Part shown: positions 7,024 through 16,282 of the stretch, one piece after another
How the letters are laid out: the number at the start of each line of letters is the position of its first letter
Position numbering within the stretch: the stretch's first letter is position 1
NCBI RefSeq assembly: GCF_947387515.1
Contig: NZ_CANDOB010000001.1
Span: 868,001 to 932,000 of the forward strand
Reading direction: 5' to 3'
Length of the DNA: 64,000 bases
Source: Alkalihalobacillus sp. CinArs1
Lineage (GTDB): Bacteria; Bacillota; Bacilli; Bacillales; Guptibacillaceae
Position numbers and translations under genes: made by a program
The notes under the pieces: generated by a model
The model's database searches: none
What the model saw: the letters and a program-made list of their open reading frames with translations, nothing else
What the model was told of the DNA's origin: nothing

Positions 7024-8016
7024 TTGAATTTTCGAGATGTTATTAATTATATATCGCGCTATCCACTTATATTACAGTTAGGATTTCTTATTGTCTTCAT
7101 TTTATGCTTCATGGGTTTTATCATGCATTTGATCGAGCCGGAGATTTTTCCGAATATCTTTGAAGGGATCTGGTGGGCGATCGTGACGGCTTCGACGATC
7201 GGGTATGGGGACGTTTCACCTGAAAGCAGGTTAGGTAAAGTTGTTGCCATGTTCTTTATTATGTTTGGTGCGGGATTTATGACGTTTTATATGGCGAAGC
7301 TTGCTTCAAGCTTTGTTCTTTCGCAAAGTGCGCTAAGCAGAGGGGAACGGAGCTATGAAAAGAGCAACCACTTGATTGTGGTCGGTTGGAATTCAAGAAG
7401 TAATCATACGATCAATCATATGCTTAAGCATCAGCCAGAACGCTCAATCGTGTTGATCGATTTTTCACTTCATGAAAATCCACTGCAAGCAGAAGGCGTT
7501 CATTTTGTAAGAGGACATCCCGGAGAAGATACGACATTCAAAAAAGCGAATTTAAAGGATGCTAAGACAGTGCTGATAACGGCGGACCAGTACAAAAGTG
7601 AGCTTGAAGTCGATATGCAGACGATGTTGACGCTTCTTACTGTAAAAGGAATCAATCCTGATGTGTATACAATCGTTGAGATTCTATCACCTGAACAAAT
7701 GGCCAATGCAAAGCGAGCTGGGGCTGATGAAATTATTGAAAGTGCGCACCTACTTAGTACAGTGATGATCAATAGCGTCTATTCTCATGGTATTTCAACA
7801 ACGCTCCTCGAGATGCTGGATCACTTAAAGCCGAATCAGCTTGGGTTTCTTAATGCAGAGGGATATGTCGGAGAATCGTTTTGTGATGCAGCACAGCGGA
7901 TGAACGAAGAGGATATTTTACTCATTGGAGTAAAAAGGGGCTCTGAATTGATGATGAACCCCACTCCTTCTACGACGATCGATAAGGAAGATCGCCTGTT
8001 TGTGATTCACACATAA
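7024..8016 (+). CDS. yugO: potassium channel with RCK/TrkA-N domain (YugO-like)
   Basis: Two-helix K+ channel: an outer helix near the N-terminus, a pore loop with selectivity filter TIGYGD, an inner helix, then a cytoplasmic TrkA-N (RCK) domain beginning NHLIVVGWNSRSN and a TrkA-C-like tail. In B. subtilis YugO carries electrical signalling in biofilms. TTG 7024 has GAAGGGAG 9 nt upstream (330 aa); ATG 7003 and GTG 6988 are in-frame starts without a convincing ribosome site. It converges with and overlaps yugN by 10 bp. Conserved order yugO-yugN-pgi supports the name. Confidence 0.88.
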   Translation: MNFRDVINYISRYPLILQLGFLIVFILCFMGFIMHLIEPEIFPNIFEGIWWAIVTASTIGYGDVSPESRLGKVVAMFFIMFGAGFMTFYMAKLASSFVLSQSALSRGERSYEKSNHLIVVGWNSRSNHTINHMLKHQPERSIVLIDFSLHENPLQAEGVHFVRGHPGEDTTFKKANLKDAKTVLITADQYKSELEVDMQTMLTLLTVKGINPDVYTIVEILSPEQMANAKRAGADEIIESAHLLSTVMINSVYSHGISTTLLEMLDHLKPNQLGFLNAEGYVGESFCDAAQRMNEEDILLIGVKRGSELMMNPTPSTTIDKEDRLFVIHT

Positions 8017-8417
8017 GGCATAAGCGCAGCCTCGAGCTGCTTCACATAGCGTTCGCCATATTTCATCCACTTCTCGTCAATTTCAGCGTCCTTATCGACA
8101 GGTTCCTGAAACTGATTGAACGAAGCGGTGATGTTTCCAATGTTTCCGCCCGGGTCAACACCAGCCTGATACATATGGTGAAGCATGAACGGCTGACCGA
8201 TCTGGACGATCGCGCCATCCACACCAAGCTCTTTCTTCACAGCTCTGATCGGAACACGGAGATACAAGTACCCGTCTTCATCATCGATTTTATAATCAAA
8301 ATAGCCGTGGTCATACTCCCAGCCACCGCCGTAGCTATAGCCGAGCTGTCGTAATTTATCTTCCATAATGCTGAGTTCAATCGTTTTTCCTTCAAGTACG
8401 GAGTCCATCTCAATCAT
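8007..8417 (-). CDS. yugN: YugN-like family protein
   Basis: Protein of 136 aa, soluble and acidic, matching what I remember of YugN-like proteins: GYSYGGGWEYDHGYFDYKID and LRVPI...GAIVQIGQPFMLHHMYQAG. No biochemical function is known to me. The start at ATG 8417 is preceded by GGGAGG 8 nt away, excluding the longer frame to 8462. It sits between yugO and pgi as in B. subtilis. Confidence 0.82.
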   Translation of the reverse strand: MIEMDSVLEGKTIELSIMEDKLRQLGYSYGGGWEYDHGYFDYKIDDEDGYLYLRVPIRAVKKELGVDGAIVQIGQPFMLHHMYQAGVDPGGNIGNITASFNQFQEPVDKDAEIDEKWMKYGERYVKQLEAALMPYV

Positions 8418-8494
8418 GGTCTCTTCCTCCCTGTATAAGTGGTCTACGTTTATCGTATCCAAACAAAGAGAAATTCATGTGATGATAAAACAAA

Positions 8495-8516
8495 AGAGAG
8501 TGCCTCGGCACTCTCT
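8495..8516 (-). terminator. terminator after pgi
   Basis: Ten-bp perfect stem AGAGAGTGCC/GGCACTCTCT followed on the minus strand by TTTGTTTT, directly after the pgi stop codon. Confidence 0.8.
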
Positions 8517-8523
8517 TCGCTAT

Positions 8524-9891
8524 TTATTCATTTCCCATTGAGTTCAAACGATCTTCAAGCTCAGCTTTTTCTTTTTCGAATCCTGGCTTCCCTAGAAGAG
8601 CGAACATGTTCTTCTTGTATGCTTCTACTCCTGGCTGATCGAATGGATTCACGCCTAGAAGGTAACCGGATACTGCACATGCTTTCTCGAAGAAGAATGC
8701 AAGGTAACCAAAGTGGTAAGGAGTAAGCTCTGGGATGTTGACGATCAAGTTCGGTACGCCACCATCTGTGTGTGCAAGCAACGTTCCTTCGAACGCCTTC
8801 TGGTTCACGTAGTCCATCGTTTCACCAGCAAGGTAGTTCAGCTTATCAAGGTTCTTGTCATCTTCTTCGATCGTGATCTCGTGACGTGCTTTCTCTACGT
8901 TAAGAACCGTTTCGAATAGGCTGCGACGTCCGTCTTGAACGTATTGACCCATCGAGTGAAGGTCAGTTGAGAAGTCAACGGATGCTGGGAATAGTCCTTT
9001 GTTGTCTTTTCCTTCACTTTCGCCGAAGAGCTGCTTCCACCACTCAGCAAAGTAGTGAAGAGATGGCTCATAGTTCACAAGAAGCTCGATGTTGATGCCT
9101 TTGTTGTATAGAGCATTACGAACTGCCGCATACTGGTACGCTTCGTTCGACGCAAGGTCAGGTGTATTAAGATCATCTGCAGCGTCTTGTGCACCTTTCA
9201 TCATGTCTTGAATCGAAATGCCGCTTACTGCGATTGGAAGAAGTCCAACAGCTGTTAGGACAGAGTAACGTCCACCAACGTCATCAGCAATAACGAAGCT
9301 TTCATAGCCTTCTTCGTCTGCAAGTGTTTTAAGAGCACCTTTCTCTTTGTCCGTTGTCGCATAGATGCGTCTTCTTGCTTCTTCAACGCCATACTTTTCT
9401 TCAAGGAACTTTCTGAAGATACGGAATGCGATCGCAGGCTCAGTCGTTGTACCTGACTTAGAAATCACGTTAACGGAAACGTCTTTTCCTTCAAGCAGAC
9501 TGAAGAGATCTTTCACGTACGTCGAGCTAATATTGTTTCCTACAAAGAAAACTTGAGGTGTTTTGCGCTCTTCTTTTGCTAGCGTGTTATAGAAAGAGTG
9601 GTTTAACATCTCGATCGCAGCACGTGCACCAAGGTATGAGCCACCGATTCCTACAACGAGAAGAACGTCAGAATCTGATTTGATTTTCTCTGCAGATTTT
9701 TCGATGCGAGAGAATTCCTCTTTGTCATAGTCATGAGGAAGTGTGAGCCAGCCTAGAAAGTCATTTCCAGCTCCTGTTTGGTTATGTAGTGCTTCATGCG
9801 CAGCTTTTACTGCATCCGCCATGTATGTTACTTCATGTTCGCCGACAAACGACAATGCTTTTGAATAATCAAAACTTACTTTTGAAGTCAT
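8524..9891 (-). CDS. pgi: glucose-6-phosphate isomerase
   Basis: Interconverts glucose 6-phosphate and fructose 6-phosphate in glycolysis. It is 455 aa, the short form typical of Firmicutes (about 450). Visible signatures: [34 protein letters not shown] (sugar-phosphate-binding loop) and [14 protein letters not shown]. The active-site EH...K pattern is met in the C-terminal half. ATG 9891 has GGAGG 6 nt upstream. A cre-like site lies at 9981-9994 upstream. Confidence 0.97.
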   Translation of the reverse strand: MTSKVSFDYSKALSFVGEHEVTYMADAVKAAHEALHNQTGAGNDFLGWLTLPHDYDKEEFSRIEKSAEKIKSDSDVLLVVGIGGSYLGARAAIEMLNHSFYNTLAKEERKTPQVFFVGNNISSTYVKDLFSLLEGKDVSVNVISKSGTTTEPAIAFRIFRKFLEEKYGVEEARRRIYATTDKEKGALKTLADEEGYESFVIADDVGGRYSVLTAVGLLPIAVSGISIQDMMKGAQDAADDLNTPDLASNEAYQYAAVRNALYNKGINIELLVNYEPSLHYFAEWWKQLFGESEGKDNKGLFPASVDFSTDLHSMGQYVQDGRRSLFETVLNVEKARHEITIEEDDKNLDKLNYLAGETMDYVNQKAFEGTLLAHTDGGVPNLIVNIPELTPYHFGYLAFFFEKACAVSGYLLGVNPFDQPGVEAYKKNMFALLGKPGFEKEKAELEDRLNSMGNE

Positions 9892-9980
9892 GGTTAGCCT
9901 CCAATATCGAATTTTGTTCGTTATAGATGTTCATCTTCACTTTATCGAAAGAAGAATTTTAAATCAAGAAGACTGACCCA

Positions 9981-9994
9981 TGTAAGCGATTACG
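9981..9994. promoter_or_regulatory. cre-like (CcpA) site upstream of pgi
   Basis: TGTAAGCGATTACG differs at one position from the palindromic catabolite-response consensus TGTAANCGNTNACA and lies 90 bp upstream of the pgi start. Motif match only. Confidence 0.4.
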
Positions 9995-10076
9995 CTTTGA
10001 AATTTTCTTTTAAATGACGAATAACTTGCTAAAATTAGCCACTTACGAAAAATATTACAAGCTGCTTTTCCAAACG

Positions 10077-10104
10077 AAAAGACCGTTCTGATCGAACGGC
10101 CTTT
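10077..10104 (-). terminator. terminator after the alcohol dehydrogenase gene
   Basis: Hairpin with arms around GACCGTTC/GAACGGCC, flanked by A-run and T-run, 9 bp beyond the stop codon at 10114. Confidence 0.75.
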
Positions 10105-10113
10105 CCACATTTT

Positions 10114-11277
10114 TTATAGTGAAGCTTTTAGAATCGCCATAACATCATCACGCTCAAGTGATTTAAAGTTACCGAATGCACCATTTGCCATCGCGCGATC
10201 TGCGATTAAATCTAGCTTGCTGTCATCGATGTCGTAGTCAGCTAGTCTGTTTGGTGCACCAAGGCTTGTCCAGAATTCGCTTAGCTTATCGATTCCTTCA
10301 AGAGCGATGTCGCGATCTGTTTTACCTTCTTCACTAACGTTTAGCACGTTAACTGCAAGACGCTTGAATTTACCTACGTTCACTTCAAGGTCATGTTTCA
10401 TGAGGTTAGGGAATAGGATTGCGAGACCACCCGCATGTGGAATATCGTATACAGCTGAAACAGCATGCTCGATATTGTGAGCAGCCCAGTCACCACGAAC
10501 GCCCATTTGTAAAGACTGATTAAGAGCAACTGTACCACTTAGCATAATTGTTGCGCGAAGATCGTAGTTCTTTGGATCTTCAAGTAGCTTAGGTGCTGCA
10601 TCTTTAATCGTGTTCAGTACAGAAAACTGCATGTTTTCTTGTAGCTCTGTGTCCGTTTCGGAATGGAGATATTGCTCAAGTACGTGAGACATCATATCCA
10701 CCATACCGTAAACCGTTTGGTCTGTAGGTACAGAGTACGTATGCTCTGGATCTAAGATTGAGAATTGAGGATGAACGAGTGGGTGACCCCAGCCGTACTT
10801 CTCATTCGTTTCCCAGTTTGTAATAACAGAACCTGGGTTCATTTCAGATCCAGTTGCTGCAAGTGTTAGAACCGTTCCGAACGGAAGTGCAGCTTCAGGA
10901 GCAGCTTTCTTCGTTACGAAGTCCCACACATCGCCATCGTATTTTGCACCAGCAGCGATCGCTTTCGTGCAGTCGATCACACTACCGCCACCAACGGCTA
11001 GGATGAAATCGATGCCTTCGTTCTTACAGATCTCGACACCTTTGTGTACCGTTGTAAGACGCGGGTTCGGTTCTACACCGCTTAGCTCAGAAACCTCTGC
11101 GCCAAGCTCGTTCAATATATTCATCACGTTATCGTAAATACCGTTCTTCTTAATGCTTCCTCCGCCGTAAACGACTAAGACACGCTTACCGTATTGCGGT
11201 ATTTCTGTCTTCAGGGCCTCTAGTTGCCCTTTTCCGAAGATTAGTTTCGTTGGGTTTTGAAAAGTAAAGTTATTCAA
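10114..11277 (-). CDS. yugJ: iron-containing alcohol (butanol) dehydrogenase
   Basis: Group III iron-dependent, NAD(P)H-linked alcohol dehydrogenase, 387 aa. The N-terminal [19 protein letters not shown] and the nucleotide-binding [11 protein letters not shown] and [13 protein letters not shown] are clear; metal ligands lie in D...HVLEQY, H...[14 protein letters not shown] and the H-x-x-GLA region. Start is TTG 11277, 8 nt after GGAG; the frame upstream to 11295 runs through the ribosome site. B. subtilis has two related adjacent genes, yugJ and yugK; only one is here, so the symbol is approximate. Confidence 0.9.
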   Translation of the reverse strand: MNNFTFQNPTKLIFGKGQLEALKTEIPQYGKRVLVVYGGGSIKKNGIYDNVMNILNELGAEVSELSGVEPNPRLTTVHKGVEICKNEGIDFILAVGGGSVIDCTKAIAAGAKYDGDVWDFVTKKAAPEAALPFGTVLTLAATGSEMNPGSVITNWETNEKYGWGHPLVHPQFSILDPEHTYSVPTDQTVYGMVDMMSHVLEQYLHSETDTELQENMQFSVLNTIKDAAPKLLEDPKNYDLRATIMLSGTVALNQSLQMGVRGDWAAHNIEHAVSAVYDIPHAGGLAILFPNLMKHDLEVNVGKFKRLAVNVLNVSEEGKTDRDIALEGIDKLSEFWTSLGAPNRLADYDIDDSKLDLIADRAMANGAFGNFKSLERDDVMAILKASL

Positions 11278-11437
11278 TGCTTTCTCTCCTTTCAAGCTAA
11301 ATCACGTCTTATTATGCCTTAACTCTGTACTAAAATAAAGAAATCTGTTTGGCAATATTTTTTGTGAAAGGTATAACATTTTAAATTGGAGTTATCTTAT
11401 ACAAGAACACCTATGTAGAACTAAAGGAGGTATACTC

Positions 11438-11668
11438 ATGAGTACTCTACAACGATTTACTCTTGCACTTGTTATTATTGGAGCGATCAACTGGGGGCTG
11501 ATCGGTTTCTTCCAGTTCGATCTTGTGGCAGCCATCTTCGGAGGGCAGAACACGGCACTGGCTAGAATCGTGTATGGTCTTGTAGGACTTAGTGGTCTTT
11601 ATTGCTTAACACTCTTATTCAAGCCAACAGAAGAACTATCAAGAGAACCTGATCGTTCCACAACCTAA
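11438..11668 (+). CDS. yuzA: DUF378 family membrane protein (YuzA)
   Basis: A 76-aa protein with two membrane segments separated by a short loop (LALVIIGAINWGLIGFFQFDLVAAIFG, then IVYGLVGLSGLYCLTLLF), the DUF378 pattern with the hallmark NWGL. Function unknown. Start ATG 11438 follows a strong AAGGAGG. Flanked by the yugJ-like gene and yugI as in B. subtilis. Confidence 0.88.
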   Translation: MSTLQRFTLALVIIGAINWGLIGFFQFDLVAAIFGGQNTALARIVYGLVGLSGLYCLTLLFKPTEELSREPDRSTT

Positions 11669-11672
11669 AAAA

Positions 11673-11697
11673 GAAGGCAGCCATGTTGGCTGCCTTC
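11673..11697. terminator. bidirectional terminator between yuzA and yugI
   Basis: Perfect 10-bp stem GAAGGCAGCC/GGCTGCCTTC with A-run and T-run flanks, placed between converging genes. Confidence 0.85.
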
Positions 11698-11708
11698 TTC
11701 GTTAGTCA

Positions 11709-12122
11709 TTACTTCTTAAGACGCTTGTTAAGTTGCGCTTGACGGTCGTTAGACTCTTTCAACCAGTCTTTAAGCTTGTCTTCAAGCGTGTTGAAACCTT
11801 GTGGAGAAGAAGCTTGTTGCTGTTGCTTCTTGTTACCGCCGCTAGCTGGACGAGGTTTCTTTTCTTGTCTTTCAGGTTTCGGCTGAGTAGCACGGATAGA
11901 AAGAGAGATCTTACCAGAATCTTCTTCTATGTTAAGAACTTTAACTTTAACTTCGTCTCCTACTGAAAGATGTTCTTCGATTTCTTTTACGTAGCCGTGA
12001 GAAATTTCAGAGATGTGAACAAGACCTTGCTTTTGGTCATCGATTGCTACGAACGCACCAAAAGGCTTAATACCTGTTACCTTCCCTTCTACGATATCAC
12101 CGACGTTATATTGTTCTGCCAT
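11709..12122 (-). CDS. yugI: S1 RNA-binding domain protein (YugI, general stress protein 13)
   Basis: 137 aa: an S1 OB-fold domain at about 5-75 (VGDIVEGKVTGIKPFGAFVAI, GLVHISEIS, VGDEVKVKVLNIEEDSGKISLSI), a basic, glutamine-rich linker and a C-terminal amphipathic tail. Probably binds RNA or ribosomes. ATG 12122 has TTAGGAG 8 nt upstream; the longer frame is not supported. Confidence 0.9.
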   Translation of the reverse strand: MAEQYNVGDIVEGKVTGIKPFGAFVAIDDQKQGLVHISEISHGYVKEIEEHLSVGDEVKVKVLNIEEDSGKISLSIRATQPKPERQEKKPRPASGGNKKQQQQASSPQGFNTLEDKLKDWLKESNDRQAQLNKRLKK

Positions 12123-12358
12123 GAAAACACTCCTAACAAATTTTTTCAACTTAACTAGTATAACACAGATTTCCTTCTAAAACAAAAGACACGATTTGTA
12201 CTCACTAGAATCATACCGTTCATAATAGGGAATATCAAGAGAGAGAATACGGCGTTTCTCAAACTTTTTTCAAAACTATTTTAACAAGAATATCCGCTAT
12301 AAATCCAGTCATACCTGCTTTACTGCGAAGTGGTAAATCATAACAGAATTTTTTGATA

Positions 12359-12387
12359 TTGACGCTGGATGAACTGTTGGCTATAGT
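12359..12387 (+). promoter_or_regulatory. sigma-A promoter of the NSS transporter gene
   Basis: TTGACG (12359-12364), 17-nt spacer, TATAGT (12382-12387), 35 nt before the start codon. The rest of the gap 12123-12358 shows nothing I can name. Confidence 0.7.
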
Positions 12388-12422
12388 GTGTAAATGCGAC
12401 TTATTACAATAGAGGTGACAAT

Positions 12423-13763
12423 ATGAGTACGAACGAGCAATGGTCTTCCCGCTTCGGGTTCATCCTAGCATCAGCAGGATCAGCAATCGGGCTCGGTGCG
12501 CTATGGAAGTTCCCTTACATGGCAGGTACGAATGGCGGAGGAGCTTTCTTCCTTATTTTCTTACTTTTCACATTCTTAGTTGGAGCGCCTATGCTCCTTG
12601 CAGAATTTGTAGTAGGAAGACATTCACAAAAAGATGCGGTAGCGTCTTACGAAGACATTTCAGGAAATCCGAAGTGGAAAGCACTCGGATACCTTGGAGT
12701 TGTAGCTTCATTTATCATTCTTTCGTTTTATAGCGTTATCGGCGGATGGGTTTTAACATACTTACTAAGAAGTTTCTCAGGGTCACTAACTGGCCTCGAA
12801 AATGACGTGTATGGCTCTCTATTTGAATCCATTATCGGAAATCCAGCAACCGCTCTGTTATCCCAGGCGGCGTTTCTAGCCATTACGATTTCTGTTGTTC
12901 AATTCGGCATCAAGAGAGGAATCGAAGCAGCGAGTAAGTACATGATGCCAGCACTTTTTATCCTTTTTATTGTACTTGTTGTTCGATCTCTTACACTTGA
13001 GAACGCGATAGAAGGTGTGGCTTTCTTCCTTCAACCAGATTTCTCAAAACTGACTGCTGAAGGCGTGCTCGATGCACTTGGCCAGTCATTCTTTGCACTG
13101 AGTGTCGGGATTTCCCTTATGGTAACGTACAGTTCTTATCTCGATAAGAACTCGAATATTACAGGATCGGTCTTCTCCGTTGTAGGCTTGAACATTTTTA
13201 TTTCGTTTCTTGCAGGTCTCGCGATTTTCCCAGCCGTATTTTCATTTGGCTTCGAACCTTCGAGTGGACCTGGACTGATCTTCACCGTACTACCAGCCGT
13301 CTTTAATCAGATGGCGTTCGGAAACCTTTTCCTAGGTACGTTCATGGCACTGCTATTGTTCGCAACGTTAACCTCGGCGTTCTCTCTGCTAGAGATCATC
13401 GTTTCGACTGTCACAAAACGACAAGGAAATCGGAAAAAAGCAGCTTGGATCTCTGGGTTCTTCATCTTCCTTCTTGGAATACCTTCTGCCCTTTCGTTCG
13501 GGGTATTTGCGGAAGTCTCTCTTTTGGGAAGAGGGATATTCGATGTGATGGATTTTCTTGCGAGTAACTTGCTGATGCCAATCGGCGCATTATTCATCTC
13601 CATCTTCGTATCGTGGAAGATGAAAAAAGACATCCTCGCGAATGAAGTGATGATGAGCTCAAAAATCGGAAAAACCATTTTCCCGATCTGGTACGTACTG
13701 ATTCGCTATTTTGTCCCAGCTGCGATCACGATCGTATTGATTACATCACTACTTTCATATTAA
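12423..13763 (+). CDS. sodium-dependent transporter, NSS/SNF family
   Basis: Na+-coupled uptake of an amino acid or amine, 446 aa, LeuT fold. The first helix signature FGFILASAGSAIGLGALWKFPYMAGTNGGGAFF (quoted in part: GSAIGLGALWKFPY) contains the sodium and substrate site. About 11 hydrophobic segments follow, one fewer than eukaryotic members. Start ATG 12423 after GAGGTG. It is a single gene with its own promoter and terminator. The substrate cannot be read from the sequence. Confidence 0.92.
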   Translation: MSTNEQWSSRFGFILASAGSAIGLGALWKFPYMAGTNGGGAFFLIFLLFTFLVGAPMLLAEFVVGRHSQKDAVASYEDISGNPKWKALGYLGVVASFIILSFYSVIGGWVLTYLLRSFSGSLTGLENDVYGSLFESIIGNPATALLSQAAFLAITISVVQFGIKRGIEAASKYMMPALFILFIVLVVRSLTLENAIEGVAFFLQPDFSKLTAEGVLDALGQSFFALSVGISLMVTYSSYLDKNSNITGSVFSVVGLNIFISFLAGLAIFPAVFSFGFEPSSGPGLIFTVLPAVFNQMAFGNLFLGTFMALLLFATLTSAFSLLEIIVSTVTKRQGNRKKAAWISGFFIFLLGIPSALSFGVFAEVSLLGRGIFDVMDFLASNLLMPIGALFISIFVSWKMKKDILANEVMMSSKIGKTIFPIWYVLIRYFVPAAITIVLITSLLSY

Positions 13764-13841
13764 TTTACGAAATCATGTATAAAAGACGGAGTAAATGGCT
13801 ATAACAGTATTATTAAGCTATCTATATTCCCCCTTATTGAT

Positions 13842-13869
13842 GACGAAGCGTATGCTTCGTCTTTTTTTT
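13842..13869 (+). terminator. terminator after NSS transporter
   Basis: GACGAAGC GTAT GCTTCGTC followed by eight T's: a textbook intrinsic terminator. Confidence 0.9.
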
Positions 13870-13939
13870 GCTCATAATCAGCTCTCTTTTAAGCCAAACT
13901 TATGATACAGAGTATATATAGGAGGGAGGACGAGGGAAC

Positions 13940-14767
13940 ATGTTCGTACAGTCTAAAGAAACGATCGATATACAAAATGTGACGATTTCGTATGAGTATT
14001 ATCGCGCGAATAAGCCAGATGCAGACACGCTCGTGTTCATCCACGGCTTTCTTTCATGTTCATTTAGCTTTCGAAAACTCTTTCCTCTCCTCTATACGGA
14101 TTTCAACCTTCTCTGCTTTGATTTACCCGGGTTCGGTGAAAGCGAGAAAATCAGTTCGATCCACTACTCGCTTCATGAATACGCGAGCCTTGCAAATGAC
14201 TTGTTGGAAAGGTTCAACATCGAGAAAGCCATTTTGATTGGTCATTCCATGGGTGGGCAAATCGCACTTCGTACATGCATCCAACACCCAGAACGGGTTA
14301 AAAAGCTTATTCTTCTCTGCAGCTCAAGCTACATTAAATCGTCATCGCTGCCACTGAGACTGTGCTCGTATCTCCCTTTTTTCCCTTTTTGCCTCAGTAT
14401 CGGCATGAGTTCGATCAACATCCAAAAGAACTTTCAACACCTTGTCTATGACCATAAGCTCCTCACGCAAGAGGTGATCGATGGGTATACAACGAGTTTT
14501 AGTGAAAAAGGATTTTACAATGCCCTTGCCAAATTGGTTCGAGAACGTGAAGAAGATCTGTCTACGAGTACGCTTAATAAGATTAATTTTCCAATCCTGC
14601 TCATTTGGGGTGAAGATGATCGCCTCGTCCCTTTGCGTGTAGGTGAACGAATGAAAAAGGATTTACCTGATGCTGAACTACTCGTTTTTCCACATACAGG
14701 CCATCTCATATCAGAAGAGCATCCTGACAAGACCGCAGATGCCATCCGATCGTTTTTGGCAAAATAA
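13940..14767 (+). CDS. alpha/beta hydrolase
   Basis: 275-aa alpha/beta-hydrolase-fold protein with the oxyanion HG motif (VFIHGFLSCSFSF), FDLPGFGESE, the nucleophile elbow GHSMGGQ (Ser at about 107), the acid in WGEDDRLVP and the base in HTGHLISEEHP. Such proteins cleave esters, haloalkanes or C-C bonds; the substrate is unknown. A second possible membrane-associated stretch (LCSYLPFFPFCLS) lies in the cap region. Start ATG 13940 follows GGAGG. Stands alone, converging on the next gene. Confidence 0.87.
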   Translation: MFVQSKETIDIQNVTISYEYYRANKPDADTLVFIHGFLSCSFSFRKLFPLLYTDFNLLCFDLPGFGESEKISSIHYSLHEYASLANDLLERFNIEKAILIGHSMGGQIALRTCIQHPERVKKLILLCSSSYIKSSSLPLRLCSYLPFFPFCLSIGMSSINIQKNFQHLVYDHKLLTQEVIDGYTTSFSEKGFYNALAKLVREREEDLSTSTLNKINFPILLIWGEDDRLVPLRVGERMKKDLPDAELLVFPHTGHLISEEHPDKTADAIRSFLAK

Positions 14768-14770
14768 ATA

Positions 14771-14791
14771 CCGCTCCATAAGTTGGAGCGG
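14771..14791. terminator. bidirectional terminator
   Basis: CCGCTCCA/TTGGAGCGG hairpin directly between two converging stop codons. Confidence 0.7.
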
Positions 14792-15121
14792 TTACTTGTC
14801 TGTAACTAATTGTGTTTCGTCTTTAAGAAGGATACTCAAAAATCCTGAAGTGATTAAAAACGCAGCAGGTATAATATAAAAGACGGATAAAAAGATAATG
14901 CCTCCTACTGCAGAAACTAGCAAACAGAATCCCCCGACGATCGGACGTGACCTCACGAGATAGCAACCGCTGATCGCCACAATAGGAAAAAGAAACGCGA
15001 TTATAGATGAAAGATCTTGTAAGTGAAATAGAGGTATAATATCGAATCTGGAAAGCACTGCTGCGATGACACTCAAAACACTACCAGCTAGTGCCAGTCT
15101 AAACATGCGTTTTTGTTTCAT
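14792..15121 (-). CDS. small membrane protein, DUF4064-like
   Basis: 109 aa with about four hydrophobic segments filling most of its length and a charged C-terminus (LLKDETQLVTDK). The pattern (first helix with GSVLSVIAAV, later AAFLITSGFLSILLK) resembles DUF4064-type membrane proteins, function unknown. The ATG at 15121 follows GAGAGGG; the longer open frame upstream to 15322 has no ribosome site and an unlikely composition. Confidence 0.6.
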   Translation of the reverse strand: MKQKRMFRLALAGSVLSVIAAVLSRFDIIPLFHLQDLSSIIAFLFPIVAISGCYLVRSRPIVGGFCLLVSAVGGIIFLSVFYIIPAAFLITSGFLSILLKDETQLVTDK

Positions 15122-15416
15122 TCTATTCCCTCTCTCGTATTCGGAAGCTGAGTCATATAAACTAATTCGATTTAACCGTCGTTCATCCTGCCTTCTTTGT
15201 CTACATTCATCTATTTTATCATGAAATATGTAGGAGCTAGAGGTAGAATTAGAAACATAACATGCGTTAAACCATCGAATTGTTCTTATTTCCATTTTAG
15301 TAGTTATCTTACAATTAAGCACTAGCTATTCGGTATTTTCTTATATAATTCGTCAATATTTCCAAGGAAATGACGAAATAAAATTGCTAAACTCATCCAT
15401 TTCCCCCATCACCTCA

Positions 15417-15459
15417 AAGATGGTAGATTTATCTCTCCAAGACATAAATCTACCATCTT
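15417..15459. other. perfect 16-bp inverted repeat upstream of modA
   Basis: AAGATGGTAGATTTAT (15417-15432) and its exact complement (15444-15459) with an 11-nt spacer. There is no T-run, so it is not a normal terminator. It ends 80 bp before modA and just upstream of a TATAAT (15501-15506); operator or RNA element are both possible. Confidence 0.5.
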
Positions 15460-15538
15460 CCATTGAAAAATGATATAACACAAACAAAAGATTTTTTCGC
15501 TATAATAAATGAAAGATTAATTGAGGGGATTTTCACAT

Positions 15539-16282
15539 ATGACGTTCCGTATTTTACTAGCGATTACTTTCCTTATTCTCGCCGGGTGTCTATCGAATCA
15601 GAATTCAGAAGAAACGATTACGATCGCTGCTGCTTCCAGTTTAAGTGATGCGATGGAAGAAGTGATCGAAACATATGAGAAGACAAATGACATTGATATC
15701 TCCCTACACGTTGCTTCTTCAGGGGTATTAGCGAATCAGATCAAACAAGAAGCGCCAATCGATGTGTTTGTTTCTGCCTCAAGCGAACATTTCAATGCGG
15801 TTGAAGATGACATTGACTCTTCCTATCGAACAGAACTTTTAAGCAACTCTTTAGTTCTTATTTCTAAAAAGACTTCACCGATTACAAAATGGGATGACCT
15901 TTTCTCTTCAGAAACGAAGAGAATCGCGATTGGGACACCTGAAACGGTCCCTGCAGGTGCATATGCAAAAGAAGCCTTCACATCGATGGGGATTTGGAAC
16001 GACCTAGAGGAAAAGCTAGTTTACGGAAAAGATGTTAGACAAGTTCTTACATATATAAAAACAGGCAATGCCGAAGCAGGAATCGTCTATAGTAGCGACC
16101 ACAAGGTTTCAAAGGATGTTAAGATTGTTTCTGAAGTACCGCAAGAACACGTTCCACCGATCACGTATCCTGCTGGTGTTGTGAAAGGTGCACCGAAAGC
16201 TGCTCAAGCATTCTTCACCTATTTAAAAAGTGAGCAAGCGATGCAAATATTTGAAGACTATGGATTTAAACGAAACGAGTGA
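15539..16282 (+). CDS. modA: molybdate ABC transporter substrate-binding lipoprotein
   Basis: Binds molybdate (and tungstate) outside the membrane and delivers it to ModB. 247 aa: signal peptide with lipobox LAGC at about residue 19, then ITIAAASSLSDAMEEV (oxyanion-binding start of ModA), ASSGVLANQI, PIDVFVSAS, GTPETVPAGAYAKEA and EAGIVYSSD. Start ATG 15539 after GAGGGG; the frame to 15521 is not used. Stop overlaps the modB start by 4 nt, so the two are translated together. Confidence 0.95.
   Translation: MTFRILLAITFLILAGCLSNQNSEETITIAAASSLSDAMEEVIETYEKTNDIDISLHVASSGVLANQIKQEAPIDVFVSASSEHFNAVEDDIDSSYRTELLSNSLVLISKKTSPITKWDDLFSSETKRIAIGTPETVPAGAYAKEAFTSMGIWNDLEEKLVYGKDVRQVLTYIKTGNAEAGIVYSSDHKVSKDVKIVSEVPQEHVPPITYPAGVVKGAPKAAQAFFTYLKSEQAMQIFEDYGFKRNE

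Noticed and set aside
14922-15322. Longer form of the DUF4064-like gene starting at 15322
   Set aside because: The extra N-terminal part has no ribosome site and is highly charged and irregular, whereas ATG 15121 has one.
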